From: Phlebopus portentosus
Lineage: Eukaryota; Basidiomycota; Agaricomycetes; Boletales; Boletinellaceae
Assembly: GCA_037892935.1 (NCBI GenBank)
Contig: JAYXKI010000002.1
Coordinates: forward strand, 868,001-932,000
DNA length: 64,000 bases
Reading direction: 5' to 3'
The translations under genes were made by a program, and so were the position numbers. This document shows, in pieces, positions 1 through 10,679 of this stretch. Position 1 is the first letter of the stretch; every line of letters starts with the position of its first letter. The notes below the pieces were generated by a model. That model had not been told where the DNA came from, searched no databases, and was given only the letters and a program-made list of their open reading frames with translations.

Positions 1-1936
1 CATGCGGCCTTAGATCTTTCAGAATTCCTCGATGTCTTCAATGAAACTTGGAACTTCGTCATCCGCACAGAAACAATATGTCGTCGAATGATCGTTGGGC
101 TACGCGGAGTAGCTGTATCTCAGGCTAAAGCATTCCTGCAGACAATGCACCAGAATCGCATATCGCAATCCGCGAAATTCGTGGAGGAAGAGCAATGGTC
201 GGCGGTAGACGTGACTTCCGACACACAAGCTTTGGTTAACGTGATCGTTGACTCTGCCGTTCGGGATTCACCTGAACTGGTCGTACATCAGACTTCTTCA
301 CCTTCATCATCTCCGTCTCAAACAAATGGCATTCATCCTCAAACGATGTCGTCCAAGCATCTGCTAATCGAGGATCGCAAGTACTTCGCCGTGTCCGCCA
401 CGTTGAACATGTTCGGTCTTCTGATTGACTACCTCAAAATCATCGTCAATCTGTCCCTTCTTACTACTGATGCTGTCGGTCGAGTCATTGAATTCTTGAA
501 AGCATTTAATTCTCGGACATGTCAAGTGGTATTGGGAGCAGGTGCTATGCGATCAGCTGGTCTGAAGAACATCACCGCAAAGCATCTAGGTGATCATCGT
601 TTCTTGACTTCAACTGTTTTCATCCGGCTGATCCTGTGCTTCCAGCCCTTGCGTCTCAGTCTCTTTCAATCGTCATTGCTCTGATACCGTACGTCCGGGA
701 ATGCTTTCGTCGACACTTGAACCCTAAGCAAGCGGTTATGCTTGTAGAATTTGACAAGCTGAAGCGAGTAAGTCCGTTTCAGCCACTTGTTGATCAGCGT
801 TTACTCTTTTTACAGGACTACCAAGAACATCAGCAGGAGATTCATTCCAAACTCATCGCCATCATGGGCGATCGTCTTAGTGCGCACTGCAAGACCTTAC
901 AGACTGTTGACTGGTCTGCGTCCCGTGATGGTGTCAACGAATACATGACGCTACTTGTGAAAGAGACTATCACGCTGCATAAAGTTCTGTCTCGCTATCT
1001 ACAGGAATCTGCCCTTGAGGTAAGCTACACAGTTCTCCGATGTTCCTGATGGAAGTTTACTAATGCACATATACTACAGTTTATCATGTCGCAAGTTTTC
1101 GCTGCGATCAATCATCGTCTTTCTGAGGAATATGGAAAGATCGATCTTCCGAACCAAGAAGCCAAGGAAAGGTGTGTGATACAAGCATTCGTACATCTGA
1201 TCGCTTCTGACCTTCTGCTAGATTACTACGAGATGTGCGATACTTGCATCAAAATTTCTCGGGTCTCAAGAATGTCAACGCTTCCGCCGGCATGCTCGAA
1301 ATATTCGTCAGCGAGAAGCAAACCCTGCAACCAAACGCTCAGCCGGATCAGTCATTACCAAAGTCTCCTGTTCCACCCGTGTTATCCAACATGGACAATA
1401 CGCAACGTCATGTAGCTCAGCAACATCCGCATCCGCACGCCGCGAGCACGATGGAATCGGCAAACGAGCGATTGAGGAATATATTCAGGCGCACGACGTT
1501 AAAGAGGCATGATACGAAGCCCACGCCTGTCACTCATCCACCGCACAGCCCAATCGCAGAAAATCAAACTTCGTCCTTCCCTGAGAAACCTCCAGTGGAC
1601 GAGCCTGCTGCCCGTCCCCTGTCACCGCCACCTCCCGCGACACCGGAGAAAGAGAAGCTTGATCCTGACGGTAGTACGCCTGTGATCATTAGGCCGTCAT
1701 CTCCGTTATCGCCAAGGAATTCGGAACGGTCAAGATCGAGGTCACCCCGTCCATTGGAGAAGGCTCTACCAATACCTGTACCTACACTGGATGCAGATGG
1801 AAACATTGTTAATCCTCCAGAACACTTTGATGCACCGGATCCTCAACCGATAGAGAACGGGGCGATTATCTCAGAGAAGGTCGCTGATGTTTCTGTAGTC
1901 GAGGACGGGGCAGAACGATCCGGGGAAGATACTTAG
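1..1936 (+). CDS. VPS54: VPS54, GARP tethering complex subunit (3' part)
   Basis: The reading frame is already open at base 1, so the 5' end lies outside the window. Exons as read: <1-589, 646-767, 816-1019, 1080-1171, 1222-1936; all phases agree and give about 573 C-terminal residues. The part around 'FLQTMHQNRISQSAK' and 'EQWSAVDV' matches the conserved Vps54 C-terminal region, followed by helical stretches. In the family, Vps54 is the subunit of the Golgi-associated retrograde protein complex (Vps51-54) that tethers endosome-derived vesicles at the trans-Golgi. The last ~180 residues are proline/serine-rich and look disordered, a tail I see as fungal-specific. BRX1 converges on it from the right. 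Identification is by motif memory; a profile search with the Vps54 domain would settle it. Confidence 0.88.
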
Positions 1937-2115
1937 CTTGTTCGGACTGTTGCGTGCTTTGTTTCTTTCATTCTGTAGATTTTATAGTGGATTTCGGTGT
2001 AGTCTGCATCTTATATATCGAATAGTATTAATTCGCAGCTCTGGTAGCAGAGCATTTGCAGAATCAATACCGCTGTGGTAGATGATGCACGAGACAACAC
2101 AAGCTGAGATAGCAT

Positions 2116-3249
2116 CTACGCGAACACCTTGCGTACAGCAAGCTCATCCTCTTCTCGCCGTCTAACTTCTCTCCTCTCATGGCGCTCCATGTCGTTCTCC
2201 TTGCGAATCCGATAGCGGTCACCCTTCTCTCGACCGATTGCTGCCCGAACCACAGCTGGTGAAACAAATTCTTCAAGAACAAGTATTTTCGTTAGTCTTC
2301 TTGATATAAATGGTAGACGAACGGCTCACCTGGATTGGCAAATACTGTTGCCCCGCTAAATGCGCCTTCAAATATCCGAATAGGTGTGAGAACGAAGCGG
2401 GGTCCGATCTCGACTAACGAAGTCTGCAGAGGACCGTTCGGTTGAAGTGGGTCTTTCTCTAGGATCTAGGTAGATGGTCAGAACATGAGCGTTAAGTTTA
2501 GAGACGTAAGTCAAGTACCTGAAAATTCCTAAACCAGATTTTATTATCCAACATGCAGAAAGTGAGAACGTGGTCAATGAAAGGCTTCGCTCTTCTTGCA
2601 CCAGAAGGAACGCCGAAAATCTTGAACGGGCAAATTAGACAATCAACCGAAGGCAAATAAATGAGAGTATGTACATGCGTGAACACTTCCTTCGTCAACC
2701 TGGCCCACTCAGTTTCATCAAAACTTTTGTCAAAGCAAACGATCCCTCGACTGCCCTTCAGGCAATTACCCGTTAACTTGAGTTCATCCATCGTGTGGAT
2801 GTTTTGAACGTGCATTTTGATGCTTGGTCCGTTCGGTGTTTTGGCTGCCCACAAGTAAAGATCCTCATGACGGCGGGCTTCAAAATAGAGGGTATTGTTA
2901 CAATTATGAAGGTCGGCGAGCTCTGGGAGGAGATGGAGCTGGGATTTCGAATCCAGTTTGGAATCTGGACGAACTGAGCCGCAGGACACCGATGAGACAC
3001 TTTGAAAAGCATACCTTTCTTTACATGGGGAAGCAAGGCCTCTAGATCATTCATAAGATGTCGCATGCGATGAGTCACACCACGAGAGGAGAGTAGGAGT
3101 ACTCTTTGCTTGTTTTTCTTCCTCTTAGGTGTGGATTCATCGATGTCCATAGAATTCTCCACAAGTGCATCTTCAAGTTTCCTCTTTCCCTTCTTGATTG
3201 CGCTCGCTTTTGCAACATTTGACGACTGAGCTTTCAGTACTGAAGCCAT
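2116..3249 (-). CDS. BRX1: BRX1, Brix-domain 60S ribosome biogenesis factor
   Basis: Four exons on the minus strand (3249-3015, 2973-2519, 2465-2330, 2255-2116) join in phase to 321 aa. The N-terminus is a basic nuclear-type leader with 'PKRKKNKQ'. The Brix domain starts at 'RVLLLSSRGVTHRMRHL' and contains 'NIHTMDELKLTGNCLKGSRG' and 'LDNKIWFRNFQ', then 'LVEIGPRFVLTPIRIF', all diagnostic of Brx1. The C-terminus is a charged Arg/Glu tail. Brx1 acts in the nucleolus in early pre-60S assembly with Ebp2 and contacts rRNA. The first intron is short (41 nt). It is divergent from the DUF1776 gene, the start codons being about 230 bp apart. Confidence 0.93.
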
Positions 3250-3477
3250 CTAGAAATCTGGTCCTACGACTCGGAGGAAAGAACTTTGGATCGCGATCAA
3301 AATGATTGGAACGGAATTGTCCGGATAAACGGATGTGTCACGTGCCAAGCCGGACGGACGCGTCGACCACGAATGGAAAGCCATCGAAATCCAATAAAAG
3401 CGCACCGTGCCCACGTTCCTCGATGTCAGCTTGAGAGCACTCTACTGTTACTGTACACAGCTTACTCACTTACCATC
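3250..3477. promoter_or_regulatory. Shared divergent promoter of BRX1 and the DUF1776 gene
   Basis: Only 228 bp separate the two start codons. A palindromic E-box CACGTG lies at 3339-3344 and a CCAAT pentamer at 3391-3395. In fungi these bind bHLH factors (Cbf1/Pho4 type) and the Hap complex respectively. That they are used here is inference. Confidence 0.4.
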
Positions 3478-5399
3478 ATGTCTGTGCCAACAAGAGAGCA
3501 ATTCGATAATTACGTCGCATCTGTTGAAGAGCTTATCGTCTCATCATATGAATTCGTCACAGACTTGGATGCTATCAACGACTCGGTCCAGCGTCTCTGG
3601 ATGCATGTCTCCCGCTTCGGCCCTCCAGAGATGCCAGACATTCGTCTTCCGAGTCTCGGTCGCTTCGAAGTGCCAGCTCCTCCACCGCCTCCACCGCCCC
3701 CGCCTCCTGCTTCAGCCTGGTATGAAGACCTGACCGACTGGGCGAGTAGGAACAAGAGACTTATTGGCGCCATGTGCGTCGGTGCCGTCGGTGCGGGCCT
3801 TCTGGCAGGCTACAGCGCTTCGACTTATGCTAGAGCACGTGCGAGGCTTCGCCGCACTGAAAAGACCATCGGGTCAGGTCCTGCGACCAGTCGACTAGTT
3901 GTCGGTGCGTTCACCTTTCTCACGGGTAATTATATGCTATTGCAAGTTGTACTAATCCGTCCACTTTGTATCTAGTTGTCCTCGGAGGAGATCTACCTCT
4001 TGGCCCACCACTGATCTCCGGCCTTGTAAAAGAAGGATATATTGTTATTACAAGCATTTCCAACCCAGATACCGTAGCAGAAGTCGAGGCACCTGGAAAT
4101 GGATACGTCAGGGCGCTCGTGTTCGATCCTTCAGAGGTGAGCTTCAAATCTTCATCCAGCCCGGACACAGGGACTGACTCTGGAATCGCGCGGGACTTGC
4201 GTTTAGCCTGCTACCCTTCAGCCGTTCCTTAAATCTCTCAAAGCTACGCTGAGCTTGCGTTTCCCTCTTAATTCTGCAGGCGACCCGTATCAGCATTCGC
4301 CAACATCATTCCCGATCATCTTTTCCATCATTTCTCTGTTGACTCTTCCTCCTGCAAGCACTTGTCCGACACCGGCTCCCTTTGAGCATCTTGAACTCGG
4401 TTCAACTTATGAGACGCATCTTTTGCGTACCCACATCATGCCATTGCAAGTTATCCAGGCGCTTATGTCGTTGTTCCGAGTGGACTCTGTTCGCGCCCAA
4501 GACTCTATGTATGCCTTCGGAGGCCGTAGGAGTATTGTCTTCTGTGTACCAGCTGCAGACGCCCGTGTCGGAGTACCGTACGCATCCGCGCAGGCCATGA
4601 GTGCAGCAGCGACCGTTCGTGGCGCTGAGGTTCTTCGGCGAGAACTCAAGCAGGTTTCGGATCCTCAAATGCGGGATGTGCGCGTCGTCGTTGCTGACAT
4701 AGGAGCGATTGGGAAGTCTGATTCGCTCGGATTGGCCGCTTTGTCTCTCGATGATGAGGCTCTCGCACGGTCCATCTCTTCTTGGACACCAGGAGAGCAG
4801 AGAGTTTACACCGCTCCGTATACGGCATTCATAAATGCGATCACGCAGAGGCGCGGGAGGAAGCCTACAGGTGTCGACAGATTTGTAAAGACACTCGTAG
4901 GAACTGTCGGGTGGAACGCCGTCAAGCACGAGAGGCGATCAGTATTCTCCGTCGGGCTTAGACTCTGGGCACATAGCTTCTACCGAATAATTAAGGGCGA
5001 TAGGCTCGCAGTTGGTGCCGGAGGTAATGCATATGTATTTGTCATTCGTTGGTCTAAAAGTATGCTCATTTTTAATGTACAGCTCGCGCGTATACTGTCG
5101 CATCTTATTTGCCTTCGTTCTTGTTGGACGCTCTCCTGAATTTACCAGCCACGCTGATGTCAGTGAGAAACAAATACTTGCCTGTTGCGCCCCGCATTCC
5201 ACCGAATTTGCACGCGGTTGCACCGGAACCCGTTCTTGCCGCAGAGGAATCATCATCAGTCCCAGAACAAGAGATATCTGCAAACGACCCACCTGCAACC
5301 CCCTTGGCAGCATCCGAGTCGCACCACACAACAGATGCGAGAAGCTCGGTTATGGAAGGTTCGGCGGTTGATCACAGTTGGATCAGTGTTCAAGATTAG
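3478..5399 (+). CDS. DUF1776 family protein (short-chain-dehydrogenase-like, membrane-anchored)
   Basis: Exons 3478-3904, 3976-4136, 4207-5023 and 5083-5399 give 573 aa with consistent phases. The start ATG is the first in frame after the leader. Visible parts: an acidic/helical N-terminus, a proline run near residues 67-77, a likely membrane segment at about residues 98-112 (GAMCVGAVGAGLLAG), then 'VVLGGDLPLGPPL', resembling a Rossmann nucleotide-binding turn, and a long SDR-like body ending in a disordered tail. DUF1776 proteins are fungal; the yeast relative YNL181W (Pbr1) is an essential, poorly understood membrane-associated SDR-like protein. Substrate unknown. The acceptor of the third exon could be 4207 or 4222; 4207 gives the better fit. 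Confidence 0.8.
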
Positions 5400-5850
5400 T
5401 GTGCCAAAGTGTTCACAAGAATCTTTGTACAATTGATGGATTCTTCTTCATCCCTAAGAATTGTTGTATAACTAGTTTTGCCTATTTTAATTGATGAACT
5501 CAACTCTACTCTCACTTGTCGTTATCCCCCGGTTAGCTCTTTATTAACACAATCTATCATCCACATTTAGTATATCTAAATAGTACCTAAAGTAACTCAA
5601 TGATTGGTATCTAGCCCATAACTGAAACAGCTGTCTTTGTATTTCGACTTCGCCCGGAACAGACGCGCCTTTGACGGTGGCTGTGCCTTGACCTTATTTG
5701 GCTTTCAAACGATTTGGGAATCCCGGTCCCTTACGCTTGAACTGTTCGCCTTTGTTCTAACCACAAGCTTTATAGCCCAGCAAACTTCATAATGAGGCTC
5801 CTGTACGACTTACTTCTCTTTCTTTTTCATCTCTCGTTCCGCTCAACGAA
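5400..5850. other. Intergenic: 3' region of DUF1776 gene and leader of arrestin gene
   Basis: No coding potential that I can support. It should hold the terminator of the gene on the left and the promoter of the arrestin gene on the right. Confidence 0.5.
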
Positions 5851-7483
5851 ATGACAATCTCCCTAGATATCCATCCTTCATCGAGTACACTATGTATGAT
5901 CAATGATCCAGACACTTCGCAAGTCCAATTAACTCAGAAATAAGTGACGCATGCTTATCTTTGTCATCTAGAACCGCCTACTCTTTGTCTGGGCATGTAT
6001 CTATTTCCCTATCCCAAGATCCCTCTTCTTCGGATAGACCTCTCGTCCAGAAAGTGCTGCTACGATCTCTAAGCCTCACATTCGAAGGACAAGCAGAACT
6101 CATCACGCATGAGACTGGCTATTCTGCTGTTCGTCTGTACAGACTGCAGCGTGATCTTGCACCGGCTCATGCTTTATTACTTACCAACGACGGGCACGAA
6201 GACAGCGATACATCCAGTGTCTGGAATTTCGTATTCGACTTGCCGATTCCTGGGTGGCTTCCTTCCTCGAGTGTCTATGGCAATGCTATGGGCGGAATGA
6301 CTGGCACGAGCTACGCACTGTATGCAGAGGCACAATTCATGCCACTGGAAGACGGTCAGCACAGCCGTTCGTGGTCGCTCTCGAGTCTTTGTGCTCCCTT
6401 CGTTCCAAGAGCAAGGAGCATGAGCGCACCAAGAAGAGAAATTGAAATTCTTCGGTACATGATGCCCGCCATTACCGATGATGCCCACCCGTCTCCCTCT
6501 CCTTCCTTCAGGAATTTGCAATACGGGATAAAAGCGCGAAGTGATCTGAGCCAAGGCCAGTCAGATAGGCCTCGAAGCCCCGCGGACGTGTTTGAAAGGA
6601 TCGAGGTTCGCGCGTTGATTCCTGAGTACGTCGACATGGAGACCGGGAACTTCACGTTAGCTCTACGGTTGCGCAGCAAGGGACTTTCGGCGGAGCAGAG
6701 ACAGAGATTGCGGCTATCGCAGTTCCGATTATCGCTTTTACAGCATGAGACTTACAGGTATGAGACTGCAAAATCGTAGCCCTTGCATGCATTTGCTGAG
6801 ATAGATCTTGCAGCCGAAGAATATTCGGATCTTACGTTTCTGTGTACCCTCTCTCGTCTCCTCAACCAGACGAGAAACCTCTGTTGAATCCACACACCCT
6901 CAAAGGTCTATTCGACATGAGCCTCGTATCTTACAACTTCCTCGATGGAGTGCACCACCGGCTTCGTTCATCCTTCTCACTTCTCAACGAGAAACAGCTT
7001 GCTCGACATGAACTCCCGGATGGCGGAGTTTCCTTGCAACAAGACCCCGAAATTACTCATGAGCAGATCTGGACGAGAGTGGATGTACGCGTGCCGTTCG
7101 AACGTTTTCAGCCCGGGCAGGACGAAGAATGGGAGTATCAGAACGGTCGCTTGAAAGCGCTCCGACCGGATGGAGATAGTCCGTTCTTGCGAGTGTACCA
7201 CGATTTGGAGGTCGAATTCACGTTCACGTACGACGGGGGAGATCCTGAAGACGGCAGTGAACCCTGCGTTGAGCGCATGTGTTTCTGTTTGCCTGTCAGA
7301 TTTGCCCGTGTTCCGCCTGTAGTGAAGGCGCAGAACGCTGCCGAGCTAGACTTGCCTGCTTATTCGCAACTCTTTCATTCGAATGGGGAACGAAGGATCG
7401 ATAATATGGCACCTTTGCCTGCGTACAGTCCTCCGGAGAGTTTGGAAGCGACCGATTCAAGCCGGTCAGAAGTCAAATATTAA
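5851..7483 (+). CDS. Alpha-arrestin (ART-type trafficking adaptor)
   Basis: The well-supported coding parts are 5972-6757 and 6814-7483, which join in phase. They carry an arrestin-N-like beta-rich region ('RTAYSLSGHVSISLS', later 'FDLPIPGWLP') and an arrestin-C part. Two LPxY motifs near the C-terminus (LPAYSQ, LPAYSP) are variants of the PY motif that binds WW domains of Rsp5/Nedd4 ubiquitin ligases, which fits alpha-arrestins that direct membrane transporters to endocytosis. A first exon from ATG 5851 (MTISLDIHPSSSTL) has the right sequence for an arrestin start, but its obvious donor (GTATGA, 5893) would join out of frame and create a stop, so the true 5' structure is unresolved: another donor, an unseen exon or a sequence error. 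Confidence 0.7.
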
Positions 7484-7983
7484 TGCCCATTCCTCACTAC
7501 CGCACTCTCGTTACTGCGGCGTTAATAACTAACTGACACTCATGTATTCCCTTAGTGGCCCTTTCATCTTTGTAGCAAATACGTATACATATATGTGGCT
7601 TTAATATAATATGTGGTATCTATGGAGCCATAAAAGGCAAGCTTAGTGATGATGGGCTAGTGACCGGCGCTGACCAAAGTTGGTCATACACGACGCTCTT
7701 CAAGTCCTCCCCTCGTCCTCATCCCATCGGTCCAGCCAAGCGAGTCCCAGTCTGTTGCTGAGCAGCATTGAGCGGTATGTACACATCCAACATCACATTT
7801 CACCATACAATCTGGGCCTCCTTACACCCTCCCCCTCCTTCCAATTCAGACAACACATCACTACCCCCGTTCCCAAGCTCCTTTCGACGCGAAAAAAAAA
7901 AAATAGAATAATAAAAAATAAACCACTCACATAACACCCATCGTTTTCCGTTATTTCTTTATTGAGATATTTCATATTTGCAC
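7484..7983. other. Intergenic and 5' leader of KH-domain gene
   Basis: About 500 bp with no supported gene. The right half is pyrimidine-rich and contains an A-run near 7890-7903 shortly before the KH-protein start, consistent with a leader/promoter region. Confidence 0.4.
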
Positions 7984-9565
7984 ATGGCAGAGGGCTCGGT
8001 CGTTGCGGTTGCACCTGCGCCGTCAGAGGGGAATCGCAAGCGCTCGAGGTCGCCGTCGGACTTGGACCAGCCCAAACTGAAGCGCGCGAACACAGGCTTG
8101 GCGAACAGTACTACGACGAGTGCTGGTAGTAACGGTGCCAGCGCCAGTGCAGTATCACGCTCACAATCTGCGCATGACTCATCTCGACCCGATGACTCTT
8201 CCGCACATTCCGCTCCCACCGCGGCAACAGCCTCGATAAATGACCGCGACGTGCATATGAAGGACTTCAGCTCTGACGCCGACGCTCCTTCTAACGACAC
8301 TGCCGCATCTACCCCGACCACCGCCGAGGCAGCCAAGGCGGACACTTCCAGCTCAACCGCCGATACCCAGGTCAACTCGTCCAATATGTCGGGCACCACG
8401 GCTGCTGCGGCTGCTGCATTGTCTACCAACGGCCCGCCTCCGCCCCCAACCCCCACTTCCGCGACCATACACATGCGTTGCCTCATTGTCACTCAGGACG
8501 CGTCAATCATCATCGGTCGTGGTGGAAAGCATGTCAACGAGATTCGTGAGAAGAGCGGCGCCCGAGTCATGGTCTCTGAGAGCATTCCAGGCAACCCGGA
8601 GCGCATTCTGAACGTCAGCGGTCCGCTAGATGCGGTGTCAAAGGTATATTCTTTCTCTCGCTCATGTCCGAGAAGGGGTTGCTTATACCGACGATCAGGC
8701 ATTTGGTCTCATTGTCCGAAGGATAAACGACGAGCCCTTCGACGTTCCTTCTGTTCCTGGAAGTCGGGCGGTTACCATTAAATTCATGATTCCTAATTCG
8801 CGCATGGGCTCTATTATCGGAAAACAAGGTTCAAAAATAAAGGAAATACAGGATGCCAGCGGCGCAAGACTCAATGCAAGCGAGGGTATGCTACCAGGCT
8901 CGACAGAGGTACGTAGAGTTCTTCACACTTGCTAGTTATTTCGTGCTAACGACATCTGTAGCGGGTGCTCAGCGTTGCAGGCGTTGCTGACGCGATCCAT
9001 ATTGCAACATATTACGTTGGGAACATTCTTATCGAGGCACAGGAGCGTAACCCATCTTCAAACAACTCGTCATACCGACCGTCGTCTAATCGTGCTCCGC
9101 GTCCGCCAATGAGCACCGGCTCTCAGTCATACGTTCCTCCGTATGCTTCGACTCCTTATGTCCCCATGCCGCCTCACTCCCACATGCCTCCGCAAATGAT
9201 GGCCAACCCGGCGCAGCAGCTGCAGACCCAGCAGATTTACATACCGAACGATCTGGTCGGTTGTATAATCGGGAAGGGCGGAAGCAAAATCAATGAGATT
9301 AGGCATATGAGTGCTAGTCAAATTAAGATCATGGAACCTGGAGCGACGACTCCTGGAATGAACGGTCCTGTCGGTTCTGAGAATGAGAGACTGGTCATCA
9401 TTACTGGACAAGCTCATAACGTTCAGATGGCGGTTCAACTATTATACCATGTACGTTGCTTTTGCTTTTCTTTTTCAGTACGTCATACTTACTCGCATGT
9501 TTTTTTAGCGCCTCGAGCAGGAGAAACAGAAGCAACAGCAACTCCAGGGTCAGCGACTGCAGTGA
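7984..9565 (+). CDS. Three-KH-domain RNA-binding protein (PCBP/hnRNP K-like; Rnc1/PBP2/HEK2 type)
   Basis: Exons 7984-8643, 8699-8908, 8962-9450 and 9509-9565 (all phase 0) encode 471 aa. A Ser/Ala-rich N-terminal third carries an apparent nuclear signal (NRKRSRSP). KH1 has 'IIIGRGGKHVNEIREKSGA', KH2 'GSIIGKQGSKIKEIQDASGA', KH3 'GCIIGKGGSKINEIRHMSAS'; each has the canonical GxxG loop. KH1-KH2 are adjacent and KH3 is separated by a Pro/Ser/Met-rich linker, the PCBP layout. The protein ends in a Gln-rich tail. Family members bind C-rich single-stranded RNA and affect mRNA stability or localisation (S. pombe Rnc1, yeast Hek2/Pbp2). Its specific target here is unknown. Confidence 0.88.
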
Positions 9566-9980
9566 ACCATTTATGATGCTTGTTATGGTTGAAGCTGGTA
9601 ACAAATGCTTTCAAGTTCTTCTTTCTTTATTGCGTAGCCTTTTATCAGTCATTCCGCTGTGACTTCTGCTGATCTTTATATATCTCTTCCCCCCAAGCCC
9701 CTGGCCTCCCTCGATTTTCTCTGTCTATCACATCTGACCGTCTGTCTGATCGTCTGGTTACTTATGGCTGTCCCTCTCACTATGTTCGCTGCTTTAAGCC
9801 CTCGCCTGCCCTCTATATTGTATAGTTAGCACATACATAGTTACCATCTGGGTGTGGTGCTTGTAAATAATTCCTGTCTGTTTTCAGCTTGTGTATATCT
9901 GATTTGTCTTAAGTAACTCTTTCTTATCCTATACAGTGACTGATTGACCACTTCGTATTGTCGCCTTGCATTTGTATCTC
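9566..9980. other. 3' region of KH gene and promoter of CPD1-like gene
   Basis: Pyrimidine-rich, with several TTTATATAT/TTGTAAATAA-like stretches that may serve 3'-end formation. No gene seen. Confidence 0.4.
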
Positions 9981-10679
9981 ATGGGTAAGTCTGTGTATGC
10001 ATGCAAGCATGTACGCCGCCAATGTTTGATTCGGTATAAAGGAATTGCGGTGTGGCTAGTTCCGCCACCAGCAGAGGCGGAGTTAATTAAGCGAAAACTG
10101 ATGCGCCTCACGCCGTCTCTCGAACCCTTACCATATTCTTTGCCAACACTCGAACCGCACATCACAATTGCATCGTTCCCATCATCCATTCCTCTCGAGA
10201 CACTCCGTTCATCGCTCAACAGCATCAGTATCAATGGATCTCATCATCAAGAAGGAGAAGGAACACCAGCGCTAGAAATTCGGTTTTCAGCTCTATCAGT
10301 CGGCGATGCGTATTTTCGCTCGGTGTTGTTAGATATCATCCCTACGCCTGCCTTGCATTTGCTCCGTGAACAACTTCAGAAAAAGGCACTCCCGTATGAA
10401 GCCCGAAGTCCGAGATATCCGCATTTGTCGCTGTTTTATGTCCCTGATGAGCATGCAGAGGATCGAGAGAGGATCCGGCAGGCTCTGTGGAGGGATTGTA
10501 GAGACACGCATCTGGGCGATCGGATAGTGTTCAATATTGATCCGCCAAAAGAGGGAGGAGCTGGCGGAGATGAAGAGCGCTTTGAAGGGTTTTGTGCTTC
10601 GGACATTTGGATCGTGCGCTGTGAGGGCGCTGTCGAGGAGTGGACCGTGCTTGACAAGATACATCTCTCCTCGAAATGA
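9981..10679 (+). CDS. CPD1: 2',3'-cyclic-nucleotide 3'-phosphodiesterase (CPD1-like, 2H family)
   Basis: The best model has a 4-base first coding exon (ATGG, 9981-9984), an intron 9985-10041, and exon 10042-10679, giving 213 aa starting MGIAVWLVPP, which matches the usual start of the fungal family. Without splicing the frame is also open but adds about 19 residues before that motif. Two 2H-phosphoesterase motifs are visible, 'PHITIA' and 'PHLSLF'. In yeast Cpd1 hydrolyses ADP-ribose 1'',2''-cyclic phosphate, a by-product of tRNA splicing, and 2',3'-cyclic nucleotides. The acceptor is AAG, less common than YAG, so the start needs RNA evidence. Confidence 0.8.
   Translation: MGKSVYACKHVRRQCLIRYKGIAVWLVPPPAEAELIKRKLMRLTPSLEPLPYSLPTLEPHITIASFPSSIPLETLRSSLNSISINGSHHQEGEGTPALEIRFSALSVGDAYFRSVLLDIIPTPALHLLREQLQKKALPYEARSPRYPHLSLFYVPDEHAEDRERIRQALWRDCRDTHLGDRIVFNIDPPKEGGAGGDEERFEGFCASDIWIVRCEGAVEEWTVLDKIHLSSK

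Noticed and set aside
4402..4929. 175-codon minus-strand ORF
   Set aside because: It lies entirely within the third exon of the DUF1776 gene and has no recognisable motif.
7959..8492. 177-codon ORF on the minus strand, Ala/Val-rich
   Set aside because: Shadow of the Ser/Ala-rich first exon of the KH-domain gene; no motif.
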